NCBI GenBank assembly: GCA_018697195.1
Contig: CM031858.1
Location: 89,448,918-89,512,917, forward strand
Source of the DNA: Certhia americana
Lineage: Eukaryota > Chordata > Aves > Passeriformes > Certhiidae
Direction of reading: 5' to 3'
DNA: 64,000 bases
Below are positions 25,101-35,174 of the stretch, in pieces (the first letter of the stretch is position 1; each line of letters opens with the position of its first letter). The notes under the pieces are model-generated. The model did no database searches, was not told the DNA's origin, and saw only the letters and a program-made list of their open reading frames with translations. Position numbers and translations under genes: made by a program.

Positions 25101-26095
25101 TAATTCGCTCCACTTTCTCCTCCATTCTCTGCTTTTGCCTCTTTCTCACACATCAGTATCTAACTCAGAAAGACCAAAATTTTGCTTCCTATGTGCATCC
25201 TTTCTTTATTTCTGTTTACCACATCTGCCATGACAAACCAACTTCTTCCAAAAGACATGCTATATTCCTTTAAGTTCTTAAAATTAATTAATTTAAAAAT
25301 TTATCTTAAAAATTAATTAATTAAGTTCTTCTTAATTGCTGTTGAGAATTCTCCATATGTGTAGTTATGTTGCTTAGTTGAGACGATCTCAATGCATACA
25401 GAATATTATGTTTTGCAATAATATGTTATTGCATATTTTGTAGCTTATTTTCACTTTGTATTTTCTCCATTCATTACTCACACACAGCCATTGTTTGCTT
25501 GATCTTTGCAACTATTTCTAAAAGACCAATGAAGCCTTCACAATTTATTTCCTTTTTCTTCCCCCTTGTCTTTTCCTTAGCACTTTCTTCTTGGTATTTT
25601 CTCCATCTCTCCTGTTAAACCTGTTTCTCTTTGTGTCCCAATTTTCCTTGTTCACATTCCTAACTTTTGAATCAGATAGTGGGTGATTCATTTGACCTAC
25701 TTGATATGAATATAGCAAAGCAAGACAAATTTTACCACAGAATTGCCCGTTTCCTTTTATTGCCATTACCTACAAAGGGCTACTGGATGAGTTGTTCAGA
25801 TACAAATATCTACAAAGTTAGAGTAGCTCTATTTCACTCTTTTGCCCAAATAAATCCACGAAGCAGAGAAAACTCAATGTGTCAGATTCCCTGGTTTCAA
25901 TCAAGGCTGACAGTTGAGTAACTTAAAAAACTCATCCACTCTACCAAGTACGGGACTGGACTGATTGGTGCGTGAACTGGGTAGGAAGCAATGCCAGGCT
26001 CTCACAGAGAAAGGCAAACACCTCACTGAGATGATAAAACATGGAAATGCCATGCCAAGATACAGAAGTAAACCTTCTGTTCTATCAACATGCTC
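22170..26095. other. Unique stretch with pyrimidine-rich segments
   Basis: No gene is recognised. The plus strand is strongly pyrimidine-rich at 24.99-25.17 and 25.54-25.65 kb. That bias explains the 148-codon ORF at 24827-25273. An AT-rich, partly palindromic patch lies at 25.27-25.34 kb. Confidence 0.5.
24029..24080. repeat. T-rich tract with interspersed G
   Basis: Runs of 6-9 T separated by single or double G or C. It could be the reverse complement of an old poly(A) tail, but no retroposon body is recognisable next to it. Confidence 0.85.
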
Positions 26096-26099
26096 CAAG

Positions 26100-26365
26100 T
26101 AATAGCAAGAGCAAAATATCCAGCCTGGGCTACTTGGAAATATCAGCTATGAGGAGTTGAACAACCTGGGAGTAATTTATCCTAAAGAAGAAACATCTGA
26201 ACAGGGATATGACATTAGCCTTCAAATACATAAAAGATTGATGAAAAGTGGAGACGCACAATCTGTTCCCCCTGTCCAAGGTGCACAGAAGAAGATAGAA
26301 AGAGCCTCAGTTGCAACAAGAAACATGATTTAGAGACATTTTTTCTATATTTCTGTAACTGTCAT
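26100..26365 (+). mobile_element. Old CR1 LINE 3' fragment
   Basis: Sense orientation. 'CTATGAGGAGTTGAACAACC' corresponds to CTATGAGGAAAGGTTGAGG, 'CCTTCAAATACATAAAAG' to CTTCAAATACATGAAAGG, and 'TCTGTTCCCCCTGTCCAAGG' to TGTTCTCCCTGTCCACAG. 'CAACAAGAAACATGATTTAG' corresponds to CAGCAAGGAAGATTTAG. Both ends are lost, and the terminal GATTCT tail is absent. Confidence 0.7.
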
Positions 26366-26369
26366 CAGA

Positions 26370-29300
26370 ATCAAAGATGTCTTACTCTGTGCGTGTGTGT
26401 GCATGAACGTATGTATATATTTTAAAAGCCTTTCACGTGAAAGCCAGCTGGTAAGTGCTTAGCTGTAAAACTGTGGCTCAGGTTTCAACTGCCTAGGGAA
26501 CAAGAAGAGCACTGTTCCTCTGATTCATAAAAGGGGTGTGTGCTTGTCACCACATCTCTTATCCTTTTGTCTGTGGAGAAACTGGGCACAGCTTGGGGCT
26601 ATCAGCAAAGAAAACAAGCCTTTAAATCATAAGCTTCAGGCAGTTAAGGGAAAAGTATCAGTATTTGGCTTTTTTAGAAGAGGGACTAGCACCTCCACCT
26701 TATTATTGTCTTAGGCCTTTATTTAATGTCATGGCCAACTCAGATATGAGTTTTTATATCTGATCAGTGTTGGAACACCTTCTCATCCATTTATACCCTC
26801 CACGTAACACAGACATAAAAGCCTCGCCAATATATGAGGGGGATGGATACCAGAGAAGTGAAAGTTTTGAAATGAGAAATGAACTTTTTCCCATCTAACA
26901 CCTTCAACACAGTACAGACAGAACTAGCAGGGGAGACATACTGAGGTGGATCAAAAGTGACAGAAAGGCAGCTGTGCGTATCTGGCACACATTTGCTGGA
27001 ATAAACCAGCATCTGTATACAATAAGCCTTGCAAAATTTGGGTTTGGGAAGAATTCGCTTTTCCAAGTTTTGTTGTTTATTTCTCAGTGGTGGCTCTAAC
27101 AAGCACTGGCTGGCAAATCAATGTGTTTCTGAAGTTGGCAGATGTCTTTAAAGCATATTTTTATCCTGGAGAGAACTGGATGAGGTCTTTATTTCATAAA
27201 TATTATAGTCATTTTTTTCTGCATCCTCCTCAGCCTAATTCAGTGAAGCATAAGTAAACAAGGCTGACAATGTGGCACAACTCACCTTGAAATAAAGAAA
27301 TGGGCATTTACTGACCACAGTAGGAAAAGTACTTGTTCTTTAAAACGCTGGACATAAACGGTTGTATCCTTTGATAATATCAATGGACATAGCCCCAGTG
27401 ATTTGTATTGTTTAATTATCTGGCTGATATTGCCAGCATAGCATGGAAGAAGTATATTTTTAATACACTCTTCCAAAGAGTGAAAAGTGAGATTAAAACT
27501 GTAGAATCAAAAGTAGTATTTTTTATCTAAGTTGTCCATTTGTTATTTATTTGCCATTGTTATTTATTCCTCTCAGCACATTTTTAACTTGAGATGGGGC
27601 TATATATGTGCAAATTTTAGGGACCCTCTAATGGTGACAAGAGTTAATTTTTATGAAGAATGGTGAAAGGCATCAGCTGTCCTTTGATTCCTTAAAAAGC
27701 TAACTGTCTGACATATATACACTTGTATTCAGAATACACATGAAAATGAATATATACACATGCATATTTTTTTCAGAACTTATGATCCTTTCCCAGCACT
27801 TCCTCCAGTAGTATTATATTATTCATAGATGTAATCTTGCACCATGCTTACCACCTTGACATCAAAGGGAACTGACTATAGTTATCCACTTATGTTTAAG
27901 GCCTAACACTATAATTCCTGTGTATTGTATTTTCGCAAATAGAACATTTTGCAGCTTAAACTGCTTGTTGCCCTGTTGCTACCAAAATTTTTGGTTTCAG
28001 AATAAGGATAGAGATGCTAATAACAAGCAGAAAAAAAGAAAATAAATTATTAATGGGTACTAAGAAGTAACAGAAGTTACATAAAATGTCATTCAAAATC
28101 TTCCTTAGTTGATAATTGAGGTTTTTATTAAAAACATTCTTTTTTCTTTATCTACTCCTATGAAATCAGTAATATTTATCAGCCTGTTGGTGTAGGGAAC
28201 CAAATTGATTATAATGTTATATGTGGTAGAACAAGAGGTTACAATTAAATTTCCCACAGTTTGGGATGCTTCTGAATGCTGTATTAAGACATTTGTACAT
28301 GCTCTGCTTAATGGAAGCTGAAGAATCATTAGGAAAGTTTGAGAAATCTATTAATTAAAATGATGATGTTAAAGAGTCCATAGGGAACTGAATAGCATAC
28401 TCAGGGGGAATCAGGACCCAGGTTGTTCCTTTTTAATATAAAAGTGGAGCACCTACTGATGAAATACCTGCAAGAAAGTGTCACTATTTCATCATCTGGC
28501 CTTGCTAACTATGGAAAAATGTACTGTGAGTATGGGGTTTTTCTTTGCTCCTGTTTTCTTTTTCAAATGTGACCGCCACTGCCACTTAGACTGTTATTCC
28601 TGTTCTTGTGGTAAGTTCTGCTTTGGTCTAGAAAAATGTACCTTAAATAATATTACATAAAGGGATATGAGTACTCAAATTCTGCAAGAGTTATGGTTCG
28701 GTAAAATACTTGCTTTTTCAAAAATACATTTTTAAACTCAGAAATCTTAAGTGGAAAATGTCACAAAAGATGAGTATTCATGTAATCAGGGAAAATGCTT
28801 TGCAGCATACTATTAAAATATTTGTAATGGGAGTTAATCACAAGACAAAGGAGACTTGTAGACAATGTTAATTTCACATGGATGACTTTGATGTAAGCTG
28901 TAAAAAGTTGAACTGTTATATAGGAGAAATATTTTGTGCTGAACAATTTTGGCTGAGAGAGGAGAAAATTATCACAGTCCCATAGTGCCCTCCCACTTTC
29001 ACCTGGTGAATGAATGCCAGTAAAGCTAGGAATTCCTTAGGTTAAAAGATTGTCAATGGGACAGTGACTAAAAAGTCCAGATTTACTTATATATGCTTTT
29101 TTTTTTTTAATATTGTGCAATATATTGTATATTTATTATGTCTCAAATTTCCATGTAAACAGCACAGCAAACTTTGAAGATAATAACACTTTTGTAGGTG
29201 TCTGTTCTGTTGTCAAAATATGCGTTCAACAGCTTTCAGCAGCATGTTAACAACTTGTCTGACATCAAAACCATGTTTGCTCTTGTGTTGAACCTTTGTC

Positions 29301-29455
29301 TTGAATCTACACTTTTAATGAAGCGCAGGGCAAGAGGATTTAAGAGTGGCTGGTTGCAGAGGTCAGTAGGTGGGAGAAAGAACAGTCCTATAACTCACCT
29401 TCAGTCAATTTAACTGCAAGACAAACTCGGGATGATGAGAACTGTGCCAACCACG
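26370..29455. other. Unique AT-rich non-coding stretch
   Basis: No gene, RNA or repeat is recognised. ORFs are at most 103 codons and show no domain. Confidence 0.55.
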
Positions 29456-29462
29456 TATGTGT

Positions 29463-29770
29463 GCTGACATGCTGCAGAGTGTGTTTCATGATTCATCAGC
29501 CACACCATGATTGATTGGCCCAGCATCCTGGCAGAGCCTAGAAATTTTTTACTTGTCTCCAAATGTGCTCCATGATTCTTCAGGCAATCTCTGATTGATT
29601 GGCATGTGGGCTGAACCTAGATTTATTTTTTACCCATGCACTGAAATATTTGTTTTATGATTCATCGTACATACCTATTGACTGGCACATTGGCAGAGTC
29701 CAAAGTTTCTTTACAATGTAAAATATTGTTTTATGATTTGTCAGGTAAATTGAGTGTTTCCTGCTGACAC
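29463..29770. repeat. Diverged tandem array, unit about 76-85 bp, about 3.5 copies
   Basis: The anchor ATGATTC/ATGATTT recurs at 29488, 29572, 29657 and 29733, giving periods of 84, 85 and 76. Each unit reads roughly: T-rich lead-in, ATGATTCATCAG, a short variable piece, TGATTGATTGGC, a short variable piece, TGGCAGAGCCTAGA, then a T-rich stretch ending in TTAC. Copies 1 to 3 are complete and copy 4 is partial. The units are clearly diverged from one another, so the array is old and not under active homogenisation. I do not recognise it as a named satellite. Confidence 0.8.
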
Positions 29771-29774
29771 TTGT

Positions 29775-32700
29775 AGATAAATTCTGCTAGTGGGAACTGT
29801 AGAGGAGAACACAACTTTAGCTTACAGATACTTGGAGCAGTCATGGACGATATGGTCACATTTTTTTGGCAAGAGAAAACAGCTTCTTTTGCTTGAATAT
29901 ATAGCTGGTCATCACACTTTTTAAACAGCTGGAAAAGACCTTACCTTGAAGAGACCGCGTTGCAAAATTCAAAGTGATGGCATTACTTTTACACATTAAA
30001 TCTTGTTAATGTCAGTCTGGTAACTATGCTGAATAGGACAGCCAAGCATGACTAAAACAAATAAGGTCTTTAAGTCTGTAAAGAGAGTAGATTTTCATGA
30101 AACTTCAAATTATGCCATTTGCCTTGAGTCATCAAATCAAAACACCATTTTCTAACTGGCTTTTAACCATATACATAGTACTTGAAAGCCAAAGAAGAGA
30201 TTTTAGAAGCTTTCACACTGGCACTTCAAAATGGGAGTGACAAATCGGATTCTCTTCTGAATACTTTTAGACAATTATTCTAAAGTCATTCTTCCCTGCC
30301 CTCCCCCCTGATGAATAACATTTATCCAAGGCGACAGATTCTCAATTTGTAATTCAAAAAATGATTTATTTAGCATTACATGTCATTGTGTAAGAATTGA
30401 CTCCGTGACAAAAGTTTCTGGGAAGTTGGTCTTTTCTTTTGTCCAGGAAGATGGATGCACTTTCTAATGTCAGGTTTCCTCCCACAGTTATTGAAACACA
30501 GAGACCGTCACCTAAAATGTATCCCTTATGAACCAGGAAAATGACATCCCATACATTTCTGCATGGTCTGGGAATATTTCTCCAAACTCTGCCCACACTA
30601 GTATATTTCCACATCTACAGAAAATATTTTGCAGTCTGCTTGGAGTCATTGCAGAATCATTTTTTCCAGGCAAAATTAAGCTTGAATTGTAATTGTAACT
30701 CTAGTTATTCAAAAAAATAAATATTAGCCTTCTATGTTTTCAACTCTTCTGCCCCCATAATTAGCCCATTTTTATGTCTCCTTTAGAAGCAAGGAAGGGC
30801 ATAGATTGAGCAATGTATCACAGATCAGTTAACAAAATGCTCCTGGGGTAACCAAAGGAATATATGATAAGGAAGAAGAGGGAAAAAAATGAAAAGGAAG
30901 AGAGAAAAACATAGGGCTTTTGCAATGTGGAGGAATGGAAAAAAGGAACTTGACTCTGTTCTAAGTGGACTGTAAAATAAAGGCATTAAAACAAAAATTA
31001 TGTTAGGAGCTGAGAAATCAAAGCACAGCAATAAAAATAATGGAAGAATTGGAAAGGATGTCTTTTGATGAAAGTCGCAACCTGGGCAGTGTTAAGCTCT
31101 TTGCCAGGAAGAAGAGGCTATAGGCAATACTTCCCAACTAAGATAGCTTCCTAGATTAGTCCATGTGGTTCTCCTGGTTGAAGGAGAACCATTAACCTTC
31201 CTTCTTCTTTTCTCCTTTCCTCCTCTTTCGGTGCAGGATTTACTTCTCTGGGCTCGCCTCCAGGCACGTCTGTCACTAGAAAGGGCTACTGCATTCTGCA
31301 GTTGAAACTGAAAAGGGATCAGCCAGTGAGTGAAGGTTTCCTTCCCTCCCTCCCTGCCTCCCTCTCTTCCAGCCTCCCTCCTGCCCCCCTCCCTCCCACC
31401 AAATGTCTGCATGTGCATTCCTTGTGACTCAATGCAGCTGAGGAATCATATGTGTCATGACTTCTGCAGGTCTCTGACATTATTGTAGAGTGCCACTTTT
31501 TTCTTTTGCTAGTTCTTCCCTCAATTAAGAAAGGTTTGGTATACATACCAAGCCAAATGTTTATCTCCTAACCTTGTCCGCATCAAAGAAATCTACTCAT
31601 ATTTATTAAGAAAGAGGATTAGAAAAATCACTATTTTCTCCTTAACTGATGTACTTCTCTTTGAATTTTGGCTTAAAATGACTAAACTTTTACTGATTCC
31701 TTCACACTAAGAAAAGCTTCTTAAATCTTAAATTCCACTGCACAAGAGATTTTATCAACTTATTCACAACTGGTTTTAAAAGTACTAGCCAAATGGGAAC
31801 TACAACTACTTTTTCTAAACCTTTTTTTTTTCATGTAAGAAAGATCTTAAATGGTGTAAGACTGCTTTCCTTGCTTATTGGCTTGTTTGAATATGCAGAA
31901 ATAAATTGACAAGAAATAATTAATATAATTCACATGAGAGAGAAGTTAATGGGAATGAAAGCAAAGAAGTCAGTTGTGCATTTTTTAAATAACTAGACTT
32001 CAGTTTATTGCAAGCCATCATATTTTTTTTTTTACCACATTAGGAGCTAAAGCCTGGGATGCTATTTATGAGCCTGTAGAAACTGAACAAAAAAACAGCC
32101 ATGGTGTTGGGGCCCCAGGACGTGCTCATGCTGCCTACGGACCGGTCTAAAAAGACAATGTGTAATACGTAATGTGCACTGATTTGCATCTTGTGAAGTC
32201 ACTTATGCACTTGCCAAGAGCAAAGTACTGGTGTGGTGTGTAAACACTTTAATTTTACTTGGTGTGTTTTTCTGTCATCTTGTAAATTTTGTGGGCATTT
32301 ATGACTGTTTGAACAGTGGAAAATTGTTCTCATAAAACCACAGAAGATTTTGAAGCCGGATTATCACAAAAACCAAAGTCAATAAAATTGGGGCCAATTG
32401 AAACAGTTTAAAGACACTCTTTGTTAATAGAAGACTTAGACAAATATATCACTAAAGCCTTCTCTGAATCAGACTGACAGATGTCAGCACTGAAATACTG
32501 TATTGTACACACTATTTCCTGACACAGTTTATTAGTTTCATAATCTAATTTTGTAGTTTTTCTCCTCAAATGGGTTAAACAGCACAAAAGATTTAGAAAG
32601 CATTTATATTTTCATTAAACAATACTTCATCTTTCTAAACTTTTTAATTTTAACATAAAAGCAGAGTACACTATGGAAACATACATACCAAAGAGATATT

Positions 32701-33610
32701 TGTATTTGCGTGCAAAACCAAAAGCAACGACAACCCCCAATTTTATGCATTACTTGTCCTGCATACCTCCTGCTTAAAAATGGGAAAATAATATATGAAA
32801 ATGTAAGTGGAGGTGAATTAATCAATTTTGAGGCTTTACTTATTTTTGGCATTGCCATGGAAGAATGTGTTTTGGTTCTAATGTGCTTTCCCATCTGTTG
32901 AAGAGATGGCCGTAACCACCATTCATGAGAAGCAGTGATGGGCCCTTCACCTGGCACTGTAAGGAAGGGTCATCATGGAGACCTCCCACATCCAGTTTTT
33001 TGCAGTTACAGTTGGGAAGAAGAGCAAGAGGCCACTCCTTCTCTGGGCATTTCTCCACTTGCTCCTGCACCTCTTGATCTCAAAGAACTATAAGGTGTCA
33101 GTGGTGTGATTACAGGCAGATAAGGAATAACAAGTAAGACAGCTGATAACCCACAGGTCATTAATTTTCTCGTCCAGGGAAATCCAGATAAAATCATTGG
33201 TTAATTTTCAGATTCTTATGGGAATGTATTACTTGCAGCTCATTTATCCCTGGTCATTCTAAAAAATATTACTCCATAATGAATAAATCTGTCCACTACA
33301 ATGGGAAATAAAATCAGCTTATTCTTATATGATAAAATGTGTTCTGACATTATGACTTGACAGCTATTGAAGAAGGGTCAGACAAAATTATTTTCTGAGA
33401 GAGTCTCAGCTGTATAACACTTGGCATGCTTTGTGTTGTATGACTGCCCATGATTGATAGCCTGAGCAGTAGTGCTGGTACTTGTTTGTGTAGTCACAGG
33501 CTTGAGGAAAGCACAGGCCTGGAGTATTCCTCCCTCTCCTGAACCATGGATACTGTCAGGTGCATTTATGTCTTTGTGTACCTAGAACCAGCCATTTCTG
33601 CCCCCTGGGC
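29775..33610. other. Unique AT-rich non-coding stretch
   Basis: No gene is recognised. A polypyrimidine tract lies at about 31336-31400. A small ORF with a good Kozak context lies at 32101-32172 (see findings). The ORFs near 31.1-31.5 kb on the minus strand owe their Glu/Gly/Arg richness to the polypyrimidine tract. Confidence 0.5.
31336..31400. repeat. Polypyrimidine (CCTCCCT-type) tract
   Basis: Almost all bases on the plus strand are C or T, with repeated CCCTCCCTCC motifs. The minus strand is therefore G/A-rich with several GGG runs. Confidence 0.85.
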
Positions 33611-33617
33611 CCTCAGA

Positions 33618-33686
33618 CTGGAGTTCCTGTGCTAATAACATTCCCAAATAATTATTATTGCATTATCACAGGAACCCTGACTCCAG
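33618..33686. repeat. Interrupted inverted repeat, hairpin-forming
   Basis: The left arm CTGGAGTTCCTGTG (33618-33631) pairs perfectly with the right-arm pieces CACAGGA (33667-33673) and ACTCCAG (33680-33686). A 6-base bulge (ACCCTG) lies on the right arm. The loop is 35 bases, AT-rich, and itself has short ATAA/TTAT pairing. Function is unknown. Confidence 0.7.
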
Positions 33687-34049
33687 CCCTTTATCACGCT
33701 GCACTTTCACTGAATGCAAATTGAAATTTATAGGTTAGGTTTTTATGAGGAAAAAGCCAGCTCTATCTTCGTGCCCAGAGAGAAAATACTTCAAAATAAC
33801 AAACAAAGTAGGATTTTCGTGAGGGCACCCGGTGACACCAAGGGCAACACTTCCCAGGCTGACGACAGCAGCACATGTAGCACTTCCAGCTACATGTAAT
33901 TAGTGGCAAAATCCAACAGGTGGCACAAAAGTATTTGAATTTTATATTGATTTAAATCATATGCCGTTAAATTACCAAATAAAGTACGGGGGCATTTTTG
34001 GTTTAAAAAAAAAAAAAAACTGGGAGGGGGGAGAAGAAAAAAAGGGAGA

Positions 34050-34578
34050 CTCGTTATTCCGAAGCGGCGAACGACGCCCGCCTGTGCCGAGCCCGGGGCG
34101 AAGCCAGCGGCTCGCTGCCTCTCGGGCCGCCCCAGGCTGCCGGGACCCCGCAGCCCCAGGGAGGTGACACGGCGCTTCCCTCGCCCTTCTCCCCAACGGC
34201 GGCGGCTCGCCGAGGAGGCGGCCGAAGCCGAGGGATGCCCGTCCACACCCTCAGCCCCACGGCCCCGCCGCCGCCCGCGGCCCCGGCCCCAGCCCCGGCT
34301 GGCGGGAGGGAGGGAAGCGGGGCGGGCGCCCTCCGCTGGCCACCGCGGGGCCGGGAGCGGGGAGCGGGGCCGGGAGCGGGGCCGGGAGCGGGGAGCGGGG
34401 CCGGGAGCGGGGCCGGGAGCCGGGCTGAGAGCCGGGCTGAGAGCCGGGCTGAGAGCCGGGACAGGAGCAGTTCCCGGCGGCACCGCGTGCTTGTGCTCCG
34501 CCCGGGGTGAGCGGAGAGGGGATGGAAGGTGGGAGTGCGGGAAGCTGGCACTAACCCTGGAGAGCACCCGCAGCCCGC
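34050..34578. promoter_or_regulatory. CpG island (candidate promoter)
   Basis: This is the only GC-rich, CpG-dense segment of the window, with sharp borders against AT-rich flanks (a 15-base A run ends just upstream near 34019). In birds such islands usually mark transcription start sites. Direction is uncertain. A donor-like GGGGTGAGC at 34505-34513 and a good acceptor at about 35610 would fit a plus-strand transcript. The ORFs crossing the island in several frames on both strands (up to 225 codons) arise because GC-rich DNA has few stops and because the internal repeat unit (12 bp) is a multiple of three. They show Ala/Gly/Arg/Pro low-complexity translations and no domain, so I do not call them genes. 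Confidence 0.75.
34347..34464. repeat. 12-bp GC-rich tandem repeat in the CpG island
   Basis: Units of GGGGCCGGGAGC, some extended by GGGGAGC to 19 bp, pass into three or more units of CGGGCTGAGAGC. The closely spaced G-runs on the plus strand meet the usual pattern for a G-quadruplex. Confidence 0.92.
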
Positions 34579-34814
34579 CGTAAATAAATCCACGGGTAAA
34601 GGTCTTGGGCCTTCGACACCGCCCGCTAGGCAGCCCTGATGGTGGCTTTGAACCCTTGAGAAGGTAACTGAGATTTTTTTTAAATGGGTTGTCCTGTAGG
34701 TTTATGTGGAGACGGAGGAGAAATGAGGGTTCTCAGACATCTGTGGGAAAAGAGCATCGTAAAGCACGAGTTGCCTGGAATAGTGACATCCACGAGTTGC
34801 AAGCACAGCTCAGT

Positions 34815-35172
34815 CTTCCAGCTTGGAGTGTAGTAAACACCTCTAAAGGGGCTTAAATAAGAGAGAGGATGACTTCTTGCACAGGGAGATAGTGATAGGG
34901 CAAGGAGGAAGGGGTTTAAACTAAAAGAGGAGACATTTAGATTGGATGTTACAAAGAAATTCTTTAGTGTGAAGATGGTGAGACACTGAAGCAAGTTGTC
35001 CAGTTGTGGATTCCCCATCCCTGGAAGTGTTGAAGGCCAGGCTGGATGAGGCTTTGAGCAACCTGGACTAGTGAAAGATGCCCATGCCCTGCCTTGCCCA
35101 TGGTGGCCAGGTTGGAACTAGATGGTCTTTAATACCTCTTGCAACCCAAGCCATTCTTGGATTCTGTGTTTT
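34815..35172 (+). mobile_element. CR1 LINE, 5'-truncated 3' end
   Basis: Sense orientation. It shows 'AAAGGGGCTTAAATAAGAG', 'AGTGATAGGGCAAGG', 'GGTTTAAACTAAAAGAGG', 'TTAGATTGGATGTTAC', 'AAATTCTTTAGTGTGAAG', 'CCATCCCTGGAAGTGTTGAA', 'GGCCAGGCTGGATGAGGC' and 'TTGAGCAACCTGGACTAGTG'. It ends with a degraded 'TTGCAACCCAAGCCATTC' and 'GGATTCTGTG' tail. It lies about 240 bp from the CpG island. Confidence 0.92.
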
Positions 35173-35174
35173 CA

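Noticed and set aside
24827..25273. 148-codon plus-strand ORF
   Set aside because: Explained by the pyrimidine-rich composition; Phe/Leu/Ser/Pro-rich without any motif.
31060..31140. GCCAGGAAGAAGAGGCT, reminiscent of a CR1 3' UTR block
   Set aside because: An isolated 15-base similarity with no matching flanks.
33890..34593. Long ORFs on both strands over the CpG island (up to 225 codons)
   Set aside because: GC-rich DNA has few stops and the 12-bp repeat keeps every frame open. The translations are Ala/Pro/Gly/Arg low-complexity, run on into AT-rich flank and contain no domain.
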